Shown: piece by piece, positions 48,461 through 56,239 of the stretch | How the letters are laid out: the number at the start of each line of letters is the position of its first letter | How positions within the stretch are numbered: the stretch's first letter is position 1 | DNA from: an uncultured Oscillospiraceae bacterium | GTDB taxonomy: Bacteria > Bacillota > Clostridia > Oscillospirales > Oscillospiraceae | NCBI GenBank assembly: GCA_934589145.1 | Contig: CAKTNW010000004.1 | Span: 1-64,000, forward strand | Direction: 5' to 3' | DNA length: 64,000 nucleotides | The notes under the pieces: model-generated | Database searches by the model: none | Told to the model about the DNA's origin: nothing | What the model saw: only the letters and a program-made list of their open reading frames with translations | Position numbers and translations under genes: made by a program

Positions 48461-49290
48461 TAAGATATAACTTTAGGAAAGGGTACAGAGAAACACGGCG
48501 GGAGGCCTTGCAAAGTCACCGGCCACAGGCTACCATGGAGATAATCAAAAACGCACGGGCGCACGGGCGGCCCGGCGGATGGAGGTGCTACCATGGCTGC
48601 TATCGTGACCGCGATCTGCAAGAGTGCACCGGCGGGTGTTTTCGTCGTGTGCCCCTTTTTGCTGCGCTGCGGCCTGCTGTGCCCGACTTGGGCACCGGCG
48701 GGCGCGGCATATCCCCCCCTCCCTGCGGCGGCGGGGGTATCGGCCTTGGAGACCGGCCAGAGGGCTTCGTGCACACACGGCGGAAAAATTTTGCGGGGCG
48801 GCGGCCTCGCGCATAATGCGCAGCGGGCGCACAGCCAGGACACAGGCACACCGTGCGGCGGCGCTTCGCCGGTACGCTGCGGCCTCTCACGCGCAGGCGA
48901 GGCCAGGAAAGCCGCCTGTGGCCGCCTGATGGCGCACACCGCCAACCGGCCAGCTTTGCCCGCCTGAGGGCGTGTGCGGGCGTACAGCGAGCGTAGCGTG
49001 GGCGTGCAGGCGCGGCCCCGGAGGGGCAGCCCACCCCCCTGGTCAAAAAGATCACGTCGGCCCGCCGGAGATGCCCCGCTTCCCCTCGGCTGTGCGAAAA
49101 AATCCCCCATGCCGCAAAAGGGCCGTCAGAGGCCGCCCAGGGCGGGCGCTGCCGCCGGGTGCTGTGTCTACCCCCGCCGCCACCGGCGGGCGTCTGCGGC
49201 CACCAGGAGCCGCACAGGGCAGATGCAGCCGCCGGGCGTCGGTCTGATCTCTGACGCCACCGCCGGGACGCATCTGACCGGCAAAAACGG
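48461..49290. other. GC-rich stretch without a convincing gene
   Basis: About 830 bases have several overlapping open frames on both strands, but all encode Arg/Ala/Pro/Cys-rich sequence typical of chance frames in GC-rich DNA. The best candidate start is ATG 48593 after GGAGGTG, opening 124 codons that match nothing I know. The stretch contains a third GTGCCC palindrome (48679-48695, one mismatch), several strong hairpins and the GCGAGCGTAGCG motif near 48986, so it could hold a transfer or single-strand origin or a structured RNA. Confidence 0.5.
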
Positions 49291-49295
49291 CCCCA

Positions 49296-49324
49296 TTGAC
49301 AAATGTGTATTTAGTGTGTATAAT
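49296..49324 (+). promoter_or_regulatory. Consensus promoter for hicAB
   Basis: Perfect TTGACA (49296-49301), 17 bases, perfect TATAAT (49319-49324). Two GTGTAT direct repeats in the spacer may be part of the HicB operator. Confidence 0.85.
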
Positions 49325-49343
49325 AAACTTGCGAGGTGAAGAT

Positions 49344-49517
49344 ATGAAACGACGCGATCTGATAAAGCTGCTGGAAAAGAACGGCTGGTACTACAAGCGC
49401 AGCGGCGGCGACCACGACATATACACCGATGGAAAGAGCATTGAGCCGATCTCCCGGCAGAAGGAGATCAAGGAAGCGGTCGCACAGGCGATCATCCGGC
49501 GGCGGGGCTTGAAATAA
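49344..49517 (+). CDS. hicA: HicA mRNA interferase toxin
   Basis: A 57-residue double-stranded-RNA-binding-fold toxin that cuts mRNA. It has the family start MKRRDLIKLLEKNGW, the catalytic His24 in GGDHDIYTDG, and the final EIKEAVAQAIIRR helix. GAGGTG precedes the ATG. Its partner HicB lies 45 bases downstream. Such modules keep mobile elements in the cell, since loss of the element would free the toxin. Confidence 0.93.
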   Translation: MKRRDLIKLLEKNGWYYKRSGGDHDIYTDGKSIEPISRQKEIKEAVAQAIIRRRGLK

Positions 49518-49562
49518 GTCCGCTGCTTTCCACATATCATATATCTTTAGGGGGTTACGATC

Positions 49563-49949
49563 ATGAAAATTGTGTATCCTGTGATTTTTACAAAGCAGCC
49601 AGAGGGCGGCTATATGGCCTATGTCCCGGACTTGGATATTAACACCCAGGGCGAAGACCTACCGGAAGCTATCGCCATGGCCCGCGACGCCATCGGCTTG
49701 GTGGGCATTGATATGCAGGACGATGGGAAGCCGTTCCCCGCACCCAGCGAGCACGTAGACCATGCCGCCGGGGATGTTGTGTCCCTGGTAGATGTTGACC
49801 TGTTGGCCTACCGCCGGGCCAACGAACAGCGCACGGTGCGCCGGAATGTGACGCTTCCCTCGTGGCTGAACGCTGCCGCCAACGAGGCCGGGCTGAATGT
49901 CTCCGCGATCCTGCAAACCGCCCTCAAGCAGCAGCTGAACTTTTCGTAA
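49563..49949 (+). CDS. hicB: HicB antitoxin
   Basis: A 128-residue antitoxin. The N-terminal partial RNase H-like fold (MKIVYPVIFTKQPEGGYMAY, VPDLDINTQGEDLPEAIAMARDAIG in pieces) binds HicA. The C-terminal ribbon-helix-helix (RRNVTLPSWLNAAANEAGLNVSAILQTALK in pieces) would bind the promoter and repress the pair. GGGGG upstream of the ATG is a weak ribosome site. A strong terminator follows, then attR. Confidence 0.93.
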   Translation: MKIVYPVIFTKQPEGGYMAYVPDLDINTQGEDLPEAIAMARDAIGLVGIDMQDDGKPFPAPSEHVDHAAGDVVSLVDVDLLAYRRANEQRTVRRNVTLPSWLNAAANEAGLNVSAILQTALKQQLNFS

Positions 49950-49977
49950 GGTCGGGCGGCAAAACACATAGAACAAG

Positions 49978-50005
49978 GGGGAGAAACGCCGGTGTTTCTC
50001 CCCCT
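49978..50005 (+). terminator. Terminator after hicAB
   Basis: GGGGGAGAAAC (49978-49988) with its complement (49995-50005), loop GCCGGT, followed by TTATTTT. The remaining bases to attR (50006-50123) show no feature. Confidence 0.88.
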
Positions 50006-50123
50006 TATTTTCACCCTTTAGGCGGAAATGAAAACCGGAACAAAAGGCGGCTGTGTGCCGCACAAAACCGCAAAACAGCCCGTAAAACATATGGGGAGCA
50101 CGGCATAAAACCGCCTTTTCTAA

Positions 50124-50197
50124 TTCGAATCCCTCCCACTGCGCCAACGGAAAAGTCCCGAAAACACAAGGTTTTCGGGACTTTTTGCTATGCGGAT
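50124..50197. repeat. Right attachment site (attR), 74-bp direct repeat
   Basis: An exact copy of 42876-42949: the last 23 bases of tRNA-Ser and the tRNA terminator. It marks the right end of the element. The 50198-50264 stretch beyond it contains no recognisable gene, only a short open frame (HSSAHFSEVHQIVLYR) that may be a remnant. Confidence 0.95.
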
Positions 50198-50264
50198 CAC
50201 AGCTCGGCGCATTTCTCGGAGGTGCATCAGATCGTGTTGTATCGCTGTGCGAAAAAGGAGCGGT

Positions 50265-50296
50265 TCCCGGTCGGGAACCGCTCCTTATTGTCAACT
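50265..50296. terminator. Terminator of the aldo/keto reductase gene
   Basis: A perfect 15-bp stem AAGGAGCGGTTCCCG (50265-50279) with its complement (50282-50296). Read leftward it is followed by TTTTTC, so it ends the leftward reductase message. Confidence 0.88.
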
Positions 50297-50308
50297 GATC
50301 GACCGGGC

Positions 50309-51403
50309 TCACGCGCCGAAATACGTCCGGATGGTCTCCATCCGCTGGCTCTGGGCCACCCGGAAGGGGCAGCGGCTGTCGCAGTGGCCGCAGGCGATGC
50401 AGTCACCGGCCCGCTTTTCCAACGTCAGATAGTGCTCGCGGGCCAGGTTGTCCCCCTGCATGGCCAGGTCGTAGTACTTGTTGATCAGGGCGATGTCCAG
50501 CCCGGCGGGACAGGGATGGCAGTGCTTGCAGTAGACGCAGCGTCCCACCGCGCCGTCCGGCGCCAGACGCCCCAGACAGGCGTAGTCCCGGGCTTCTTCC
50601 GGCGCGTCGAAGAAGGACAGTACCTCATGCATCTCCTTCTCGCTGCCGAAGCCCGGCAGCACGGTCATGACGCCCGGCTTATCCAGGGCGTACTGGATGC
50701 ACTGCTCCCGGGTCAGGGCCACGCCGAAGGGGGATTGTGCCGCATCCAGCAGCTGGCCGCCGCAGAAGGGCTTCATGACGGTGATGGCCACGCCCTCCCG
50801 CTGGCAGCGGCGGTACATGTCATAGCGTTCGCTGTTCCCGCCGATGCCGAAGTCACCCTGGCCGTAGTCGTAGGCGGGGTTGATGCTGAACATCACCACG
50901 TCCACGATGCCCATGTCCAGCACCTTGTTCACCAGCGCCGGGGTATGGGAGGACAGGCCGATGTGGCGGATGACGCCCTGCTTTTTCAGGTCGAGAACGT
51001 AGTCCAGCACGCCGTTTGCCTGATAGGCGGCCAGGTCGCTCTCCTCGTCCAGACAGTGGATGAAGCCCACGTCGATATAGTCGGTCTGCAGCTTCTCCAG
51101 CTGCCACGCCACGGATTTTTTGATCTCGTCCAGCTCTGTTGTCCAGCCGTACTCGCCGGAGGTATAGTCCGCACCGAAATGGATCTGGAGATACACCTTA
51201 TCCCGGATGCCCTGCAGCGCCTTGCCGTAGGCGGCGAAGATGGCGGCATGGCCGCCGGCCATATCGAAATAGTTGACGCCGCTTTCATAGGCGGCGCGGA
51301 CGGTAGCGATGATCTCCTCCTCCGGCTGCGCGCCGATCACGGACGAGCCCATGCCGATGACGCTGATCTTTTCACCGCCGTGGGGCAGAATACGGTATTC
51401 CAT
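50309..51403 (-). CDS. Aldo/keto reductase with C-terminal 4Fe-4S ferredoxin domain
   Basis: A 364-residue protein: a TIM-barrel aldo/keto reductase domain (about 1-280) followed by two iron-sulfur motifs (CVYCKHCHPCP and CIACGHCDSRCPF) that suggest electrons come from or go to ferredoxin. The region that carries the Asp/Tyr of classic enzymes reads NYFDMAGGHAAIFAAYG, so the Asp is kept but the usual Tyr is not in place, and the Lys position reads KVYLQIHFGA, with His. This resembles a clostridial subgroup with altered catalysis. The ATG follows GAGGAGG. It is separate from trkA by 51 bases on the same strand. Substrate unknown. Confidence 0.87.
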   Translation of the reverse strand: MEYRILPHGGEKISVIGMGSSVIGAQPEEEIIATVRAAYESGVNYFDMAGGHAAIFAAYGKALQGIRDKVYLQIHFGADYTSGEYGWTTELDEIKKSVAWQLEKLQTDYIDVGFIHCLDEESDLAAYQANGVLDYVLDLKKQGVIRHIGLSSHTPALVNKVLDMGIVDVVMFSINPAYDYGQGDFGIGGNSERYDMYRRCQREGVAITVMKPFCGGQLLDAAQSPFGVALTREQCIQYALDKPGVMTVLPGFGSEKEMHEVLSFFDAPEEARDYACLGRLAPDGAVGRCVYCKHCHPCPAGLDIALINKYYDLAMQGDNLAREHYLTLEKRAGDCIACGHCDSRCPFRVAQSQRMETIRTYFGA

Positions 51404-51454
51404 AGAAACCCTCCTCGTTTACTTCATCCGGACGCGCCGACCGGTGCGTCCGCC

Positions 51455-52813
51455 TTACGCCAGAATGTCGGTCAGATCGTCCAGGCCGGTGGCCTGGGTG
51501 ACCACCACGACGTGGTCGCCGTCCTCGATAGTGGTCATACCGCCGGGGATGATGGTGTGCAGATCCCGGACGATGGCGGCCACCAGCAGGCCCTTGCGCA
51601 GGGTAAGATCCTTCAGGGGCCTGCCCAGCACGGCGTGGCTGGAGGCGGTGGCGGTGAAGGACAGCGCCTCCACATGGCCGCCCAGCATCTTGTATAGGCT
51701 CTCCACCTTGCTGCCCTCGGCGTTGCCCAGGGCCCGGACATACCGCAGGATCTGGCTGGAGATGATGTCCTTGGGTGAGATGATGGAGTCGATGCCGGTG
51801 CTGTTGACCAGCTCCATGTAGTTGGGGCGGGTCATCTTGGCCAGCACCTTGGGTACGCCGCTGCGCTGGGCGTGCATGGCCATCAGCAGGTTCTCCTCGT
51901 CCCGGTTGGTGACGGCCACAAAGGCGTCGGTATCCAGAATGCCCTCCTGCTGCAGAAGGGTGTTGTCGGTGCCGTCGCCCTGGATCACCAGCACATGGGG
52001 CAGCTGGGCCGACAGACGCAGGCATTTGTCGGCGTCCATCTCCACGATGCGGACGCTGGTGTTGGTTTTTTGCAGTTCCCAGGCCAGATACATGGCGCTG
52101 CGGCTGCCGCCCAGCACCGAGACCTTCTTCACCTTCTGCCAGGTGCGGCCCATGTCCTTCAGCATCCGCTGCAGCTCCGGCTTGGCGCCCAGCATGTACA
52201 CACGGTCGCCCGCGGCGGGGGTGAAGTTGCCGTCGGGAATGATATATTCGCCCTGATGCTCCGCCGCGCAGATCAGCACCTCCGCCTGACGCAGGCGGTG
52301 GGACTGGCTCAGGGGCACGCCGCAGATGGTGTCGCTGTCCGACACCTGAAAGCCGATCATGTCGATGCGGCCCCGGGCAAAGGGCTCCACGCTGAAGGCA
52401 GCGGGGAAAGCCAGGATCCGGGCGATCTCCTGGGCGGCGGCCAGATCGGGGTTGATGACCATGTCCAGGCCGATCTCCTTTTTCAGCATCTCCTCGTCCC
52501 GGCGATAGTCGGTGTTGCGAACCCGGGCGATGGTGTGGCCCGCCCCCAGCTTTTTGGCGATCAGGCAGCACACCAGGTTGATCTCATCCTGGTTGGTGAC
52601 GGCAATGACCAGGTCGGCAGTGCGGACACCGGCCTCGATCAGCACGCTGATGCTGGCGCCGTTGCCCTCCACGCACAGCACGTCCATGGTGCTCTCCGCC
52701 TTGCGCAGGGCGTTGGTGTTGGCGTCCACCATGACGATGTCGTGATCCTCCTCCGCCAGAGAATTGGCGATGGCATATCCCACCTTGCCGTTGCCGACAA
52801 TGATAATTTTCAT
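51455..52813 (-). CDS. trkA: Trk potassium uptake regulatory protein TrkA
   Basis: The cytosolic NAD(H)-binding regulator of a Trk/Ktr potassium transporter. The 452-residue protein is a tandem duplication: RCK-N Rossmann domain (MKIIIVGNGKVGYAIANSLA) with RCK-C, then a second pair (VSVLGGSRSAMYLAWELQK; final C-terminal RCK-C about 370-452). The ATG at 52813 follows AGGAGG and gives the usual N-terminus; the frame upstream is not part of the gene. The membrane subunit TrkH is not in the window. It may be read together with the reductase gene downstream. Confidence 0.94.
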   Translation of the reverse strand: MKIIIVGNGKVGYAIANSLAEEDHDIVMVDANTNALRKAESTMDVLCVEGNGASISVLIEAGVRTADLVIAVTNQDEINLVCCLIAKKLGAGHTIARVRNTDYRRDEEMLKKEIGLDMVINPDLAAAQEIARILAFPAAFSVEPFARGRIDMIGFQVSDSDTICGVPLSQSHRLRQAEVLICAAEHQGEYIIPDGNFTPAAGDRVYMLGAKPELQRMLKDMGRTWQKVKKVSVLGGSRSAMYLAWELQKTNTSVRIVEMDADKCLRLSAQLPHVLVIQGDGTDNTLLQQEGILDTDAFVAVTNRDEENLLMAMHAQRSGVPKVLAKMTRPNYMELVNSTGIDSIISPKDIISSQILRYVRALGNAEGSKVESLYKMLGGHVEALSFTATASSHAVLGRPLKDLTLRKGLLVAAIVRDLHTIIPGGMTTIEDGDHVVVVTQATGLDDLTDILA

Positions 52814-52964
52814 AATGATCCTCCTGTGGGGCGTTTTCCGCCGCCACGCTACATATTTTAACACAGCTATGTAAAAAATAAAAGTGGTTTTTCCGGCAGG
52901 AAACGGGCGAAATGTCGATTTAAAATGGAAATTGTAAAAAAACTATTAAATTTTATCTTATATC

Positions 52965-52992
52965 TTGCTAAAAAAACCATTCGTGGTATAAT
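52965..52992 (+). promoter_or_regulatory. Promoter of the HTH gene
   Basis: TTGCTA (52965-52970), 16 bases, perfect TATAAT (52987-52992). The surrounding 52860-53056 gap is very AT-rich and also holds the leftward trkA promoter region, in which I cannot fix a clear pair. Confidence 0.7.
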
Positions 52993-53056
52993 GTTAATTG
53001 CCTAAAATTGGAAACTGCACAACCTAAAAGAACGTTAGAGTAAAGGACGGGAAACA

Positions 53057-53413
53057 ATGGATAACCTTACGAAGATCATCCGTGAAGAAATTGGCAAGCA
53101 GTATAAGAGCGTTCGCCAGTTTGCTTTTGCGGTAGGTGTTCCCCTTTCCACAGTGAACAGCGCGCTGCACAATGGCGTAGGCGGCTCCAGCTTTGACACG
53201 GTTCTGCGCCTGTGCAAGGTGCTGGGCATCAAGGCTCTGGGCGACGACGCCGCATTCTATCTGACGGACGACACCGAAAAGCTGCTGACCCAGTATGCCA
53301 AGCTGGATGACTATGGCCGGCATACGATTTCCGCAGTGATGCAGGTGGAATACAACCGCTGCACCGAGCTGAGCAAACCCGATTTGGAGGAGCACAGCAG
53401 CGTCAATATCTGA
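53057..53413 (+). CDS. Helix-turn-helix (Xre-like) regulator
   Basis: A 118-residue protein with an N-terminal helix-turn-helix (about 15-60: SVRQFAFAVGVPLSTVNSALHNG, SSFDTVLRLCKVLGI) and a helical C-terminal part (DDTEKLLTQYAKLDDYGRHTI) that is often seen in clostridial regulators and would allow dimerisation. It has its own promoter and terminator. Its targets are unknown. The motif YAKLDDYGRHTISAVMQVEYNRC matches the common tail 'KLD..GK..V......E..R' of such proteins. Confidence 0.85.
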   Translation: MDNLTKIIREEIGKQYKSVRQFAFAVGVPLSTVNSALHNGVGGSSFDTVLRLCKVLGIKALGDDAAFYLTDDTEKLLTQYAKLDDYGRHTISAVMQVEYNRCTELSKPDLEEHSSVNI

Positions 53414-53440
53414 CGCAACGTTTTACTTGTGACAGGACAG

Positions 53441-53479
53441 AAAAGAGAACCGCATGGCTCAGCCATGCGGTTCTCTTTT
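53441..53479. terminator. Bidirectional terminator
   Basis: A perfect 18-bp stem AAAAGAGAACCGCATGGC (53441-53458) with its complement (53462-53479) around TCA. It lies between convergent genes and can serve both. Confidence 0.92.
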
Positions 53480-53500
53480 TGTGTCTTGTTATGCGCTGCC

Positions 53501-55588
53501 TTACATAATGCCGGAGCGCGCCTTGCTCTCGGCAATGGCGGCGTTCAGCTTCCGGGCCGGATAATACACCAGCAGGCCGAACACGGTGAAGATCACGCAC
53601 ATGCCCAGCAGGATCAGGGCGCAGTTGCGATAGGTGTGACCGTACATGCCGCCGATGGTCTCGCGGATCATGTCCATGCCGTAGTGGAAGGGCATCAGGA
53701 AATAGAGCTTCTGGAACAGCATGGGCAGCACATGGATGGGGTAGGAGCCGCCGGAGCCCGCCACCTGGATCACCATGATGATGACGGCGGCGGCCATGCC
53801 CACATTGTCCAGGGCGTAGACCAGGCCGAAGTTCATCATGGCAAAATTCAGCGAACAGATGCAGCAGGCCAGCACGAACCGTGCCGGTTCCACGCACTGG
53901 ATGCCCACGAAGTACAGACAGCCGAAGGCCGTCACCAGCGCCTGGGCCATGCCCACGAAGAAGAACAGCGTGAAGCGGCCGAAGTACCGCTCGACGGCCC
54001 GATAGCCCAGAAATTGGGGCTGGGTCACCGGAACCTTGATCATCACCGCCGCCAGCAGCGAGCCCACGAACAGCGCCAGCATGATGTAGTAGGGGGACAT
54101 GGCGGAGCCGTAGTCGCCGATCTCGTAGGCGATCTCCGTGTTCATCTGCACCGGGGAGGCCAGATAGTCGGCAATGCCGTCGGGGTTGTTCTCCAGCATG
54201 TCCATGAACTCCCGGAAGGCGGCGCTGTCGGTGATGCGGCGGACGTCGGCCTCCATGTCCGCCAGATAGCCGGACACGGTGTCTGCCAGCGTGGCACCTG
54301 CCGCCAGGGTGTTCTGGGACTGGGCCAGGGCGTTGGCATAGCCGGTCAGGGTGCTGGACAGGCCGCTCAATTTGCCGGAGCCGCTTTTCAGCAGCTCCTG
54401 GATGGAATCCAGGGCGGCCAGGGCCTTGTCATTCTTGTCGTGGATGAAGTCGTTGACCTTGTCGTTGGTCTCCAGCGCCGCCGCCCGGACGGTCTGGCGT
54501 ACCTCCGCCAGCTTGTCCAGCAGCGCGTCCTTTACGGCGGAGTCACCGAAGTTGGCGATGTCGTCCCGGAGCTGGGCCAGCTTATCCACGGCGGCGTCGA
54601 TCTTGTCCGCCAGCTGGGGCGCCTGCTCCTTCAGGCTGATCAGCCGGGCGGTCACGTCGTCGATCTGCTGCAGAAGCTGCTGCTGCAGCAGGGAGGGATC
54701 CTCCGCGGTGCCCCAGCCCCGCAGCTTGTCCTCCAGATCGGTCAGGCTCTTGTCGATGGCGTTCAGGATATTCAGCACGTCATTGGACGCGCCGTCCGCC
54801 GTGTCGGAGCCGCCGCTGATGATGTCGCCCACGCCGCCCACGGCGTTGGACGCGCCGATCAGCACGCCGTTCACGTCATCCACTGTGACGGCGGAGGCGG
54901 TCAGCAGGTCGTCGGCGTTGTCCATCACGTCCTCCAGCGACCGCAGGATCTTGCTGAGCTGGTTCATCTGCCACTGGGCATCCTGCAGCTTCTCGATAAG
55001 GCCGTTGGCGATGTCCTCACTGTCCAGGCCCAGGGCCTTGAACACGGAGCTGGCGGTGGTCAGGGCATCGGCCACCTTTTCGATGATGGTGTTGTTGATC
55101 TCTTCCTGCACGGCGGTCTTGGCCTTGCCGGTGATCTTGGGGGCGATGGCGTTCTTTTTCTCGTTTTCATAGTACTGGATCTGGGGATGCTCCAGCTCGC
55201 CGTCCAGCAGGCTGACGAAATCAGCGGTGAACTCCGCCGGGACGATCAGCGCCGCGTAGTAGTCACCGGCGTACACGCCATCCAGGGCGGTCTCCTGATC
55301 CTCCAGAAAGACCCAGCCCATCTGGTCGTTGGTCTGCAGGCCGTCCATCACCAGTGAGCCGATGTTCAGCTGCAGGCCCAGGATCTCGCAGCCCTCATCC
55401 TCGTTGGCCACGGCCACCTTGATGTTGCCGGTGGAGGCAGGGCCGTAGGGGTCCCAGTTGGAGAGAATGTTGAACCATGCGTACAGGCAGGGCACCAGGC
55501 ACAGGCCCATCATCACCACGACGGCCACCACGCTGGCGGTCAGCCGCTGCCAGTCGGCGCGGAAAACGCTCCATATGCGCTTGATCAT
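53501..55588 (-). CDS. YhgE/Pip-family membrane protein 1
   Basis: A 695-residue protein with one membrane helix near the N-terminus (about 17-38, followed by YAWFNILSNWDPYG), a very long extracytoplasmic region with helical coiled-coil segments (about 60-490), and five or six membrane helices at the C-terminus (about 500-690, ABC-2-like). This is the plan of YhgE/Pip proteins, first known as phage-infection protein and related to ESX/type VII EsaA. Its start overlaps the end of the following small gene by 4 bases, and a paralogue lies upstream, so three genes form an operon. Cargo or function is unknown. Confidence 0.9.
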   Translation of the reverse strand: MIKRIWSVFRADWQRLTASVVAVVVMMGLCLVPCLYAWFNILSNWDPYGPASTGNIKVAVANEDEGCEILGLQLNIGSLVMDGLQTNDQMGWVFLEDQETALDGVYAGDYYAALIVPAEFTADFVSLLDGELEHPQIQYYENEKKNAIAPKITGKAKTAVQEEINNTIIEKVADALTTASSVFKALGLDSEDIANGLIEKLQDAQWQMNQLSKILRSLEDVMDNADDLLTASAVTVDDVNGVLIGASNAVGGVGDIISGGSDTADGASNDVLNILNAIDKSLTDLEDKLRGWGTAEDPSLLQQQLLQQIDDVTARLISLKEQAPQLADKIDAAVDKLAQLRDDIANFGDSAVKDALLDKLAEVRQTVRAAALETNDKVNDFIHDKNDKALAALDSIQELLKSGSGKLSGLSSTLTGYANALAQSQNTLAAGATLADTVSGYLADMEADVRRITDSAAFREFMDMLENNPDGIADYLASPVQMNTEIAYEIGDYGSAMSPYYIMLALFVGSLLAAVMIKVPVTQPQFLGYRAVERYFGRFTLFFFVGMAQALVTAFGCLYFVGIQCVEPARFVLACCICSLNFAMMNFGLVYALDNVGMAAAVIIMVIQVAGSGGSYPIHVLPMLFQKLYFLMPFHYGMDMIRETIGGMYGHTYRNCALILLGMCVIFTVFGLLVYYPARKLNAAIAESKARSGIM

Positions 55589-56223
55589 TCCTCCACCTCC
55601 TTCCGGGAAGGCTCCTGGGCCGCCTGGGTCTCCAGATCAGCCGACAGGGCTTGCAGCGCCTGTGCCAGCCGGGACAGATCGGCGGCCATCTTCTGGGGAT
55701 CGGACTTCAGGATGGCGTCCATATCCAGGGGGATGGCGGCGGGGCCGTCCACCGCCACGGGGCGGGCGCCCTCCTTCGGCATGGGCAGGGTGACGGCGCG
55801 GTGATCGCTCTCCGCGGGCGTGGGCTGAACGCCCTGCGCCTCCTCCTCTTCGGCCAGCTCCTCGCCCTTCCACTTCAGCAGTTGGGGCAGGCGGGCCGTG
55901 CGGCTGAGCTGGGGCAGGGCGATCAACTGGCCCAGCGTCTCCTGCTCCTCCTGGGTGATGTCCCGCAGCTTCTTCTGCAGCTCATAGTCCATGTACTCCA
56001 CGCCAATCAGGTACGCCGACAGGGCGAACATGGACAATATCCACAGGATCAGGGTAAAGACCCGGTTGCCCTCCGCCAGGAACATCAGCAGCAGAAGGCC
56101 CACGGTGACGATCACCAGCGCCCGCATACCGGTGCGGATGCGCTGCTGGTTGGCTTTGTGCAGGGCGGCCACTGCCTCCAGCAGCCGGTCATAGAGCTGA
56201 TGGTACTTTTCTTCCAGAGTCAT
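55585..56223 (-). CDS. Small membrane protein between two YhgE/Pip genes
   Basis: A 212-residue protein with an N-terminal helix (MTLEEKYHQLYDRLLEAVAALHKA), two adjacent membrane segments (about 33-51 and 56-76) and a long charged cytoplasmic C-terminus ending in coiled coil. No family is recognised. The ATG at 56223 has GGAGG 11 bases upstream; translation of the next gene is coupled by a 4-base overlap. Its place between two YhgE/Pip paralogues suggests that it links or regulates them, which is inference. Confidence 0.75.
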   Translation of the reverse strand: MTLEEKYHQLYDRLLEAVAALHKANQQRIRTGMRALVIVTVGLLLLMFLAEGNRVFTLILWILSMFALSAYLIGVEYMDYELQKKLRDITQEEQETLGQLIALPQLSRTARLPQLLKWKGEELAEEEEAQGVQPTPAESDHRAVTLPMPKEGARPVAVDGPAAIPLDMDAILKSDPQKMAADLSRLAQALQALSADLETQAAQEPSRKEVEE

Positions 56224-56239
56224 AAAGCGGCACACCTCC

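Larger units (their letters stand above)
42876..50197. mobile_element. Integrated mobile element in tRNA-Ser (about 7.2 kb)
   Basis: Perfect 74-bp direct repeats bound a block of genes typical of an integrative element: a tyrosine integrase next to attL, an excisionase-like protein, divergent CI/Cro-type regulators, an HUH Rep protein and the HicAB pair. There are no structural phage genes, relaxase of the MobP/MobT type, coupling protein or secretion genes, so it is not self-transmissible. It is best described as an integrative mobilisable element or satellite replicated by rolling circle. The integrase carries a premature TGA, so the copy may now be fixed. Gene content on both strands and several element-specific repeats set it apart from its flanks. 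Confidence 0.9.

Noticed and set aside
48508-48967. Overlapping open frames after rep (for example ATG 48593)
   Set aside because: Several frames are open on both strands; the products are Arg/Ala/Pro/Cys-rich with no family resemblance, so I describe the stretch as unassigned.
50198-50264. Possible gene remnant right of attR (HSSAHFSEVHQIV)
   Set aside because: Too short to place, and it has no start. Mentioned only under attR.
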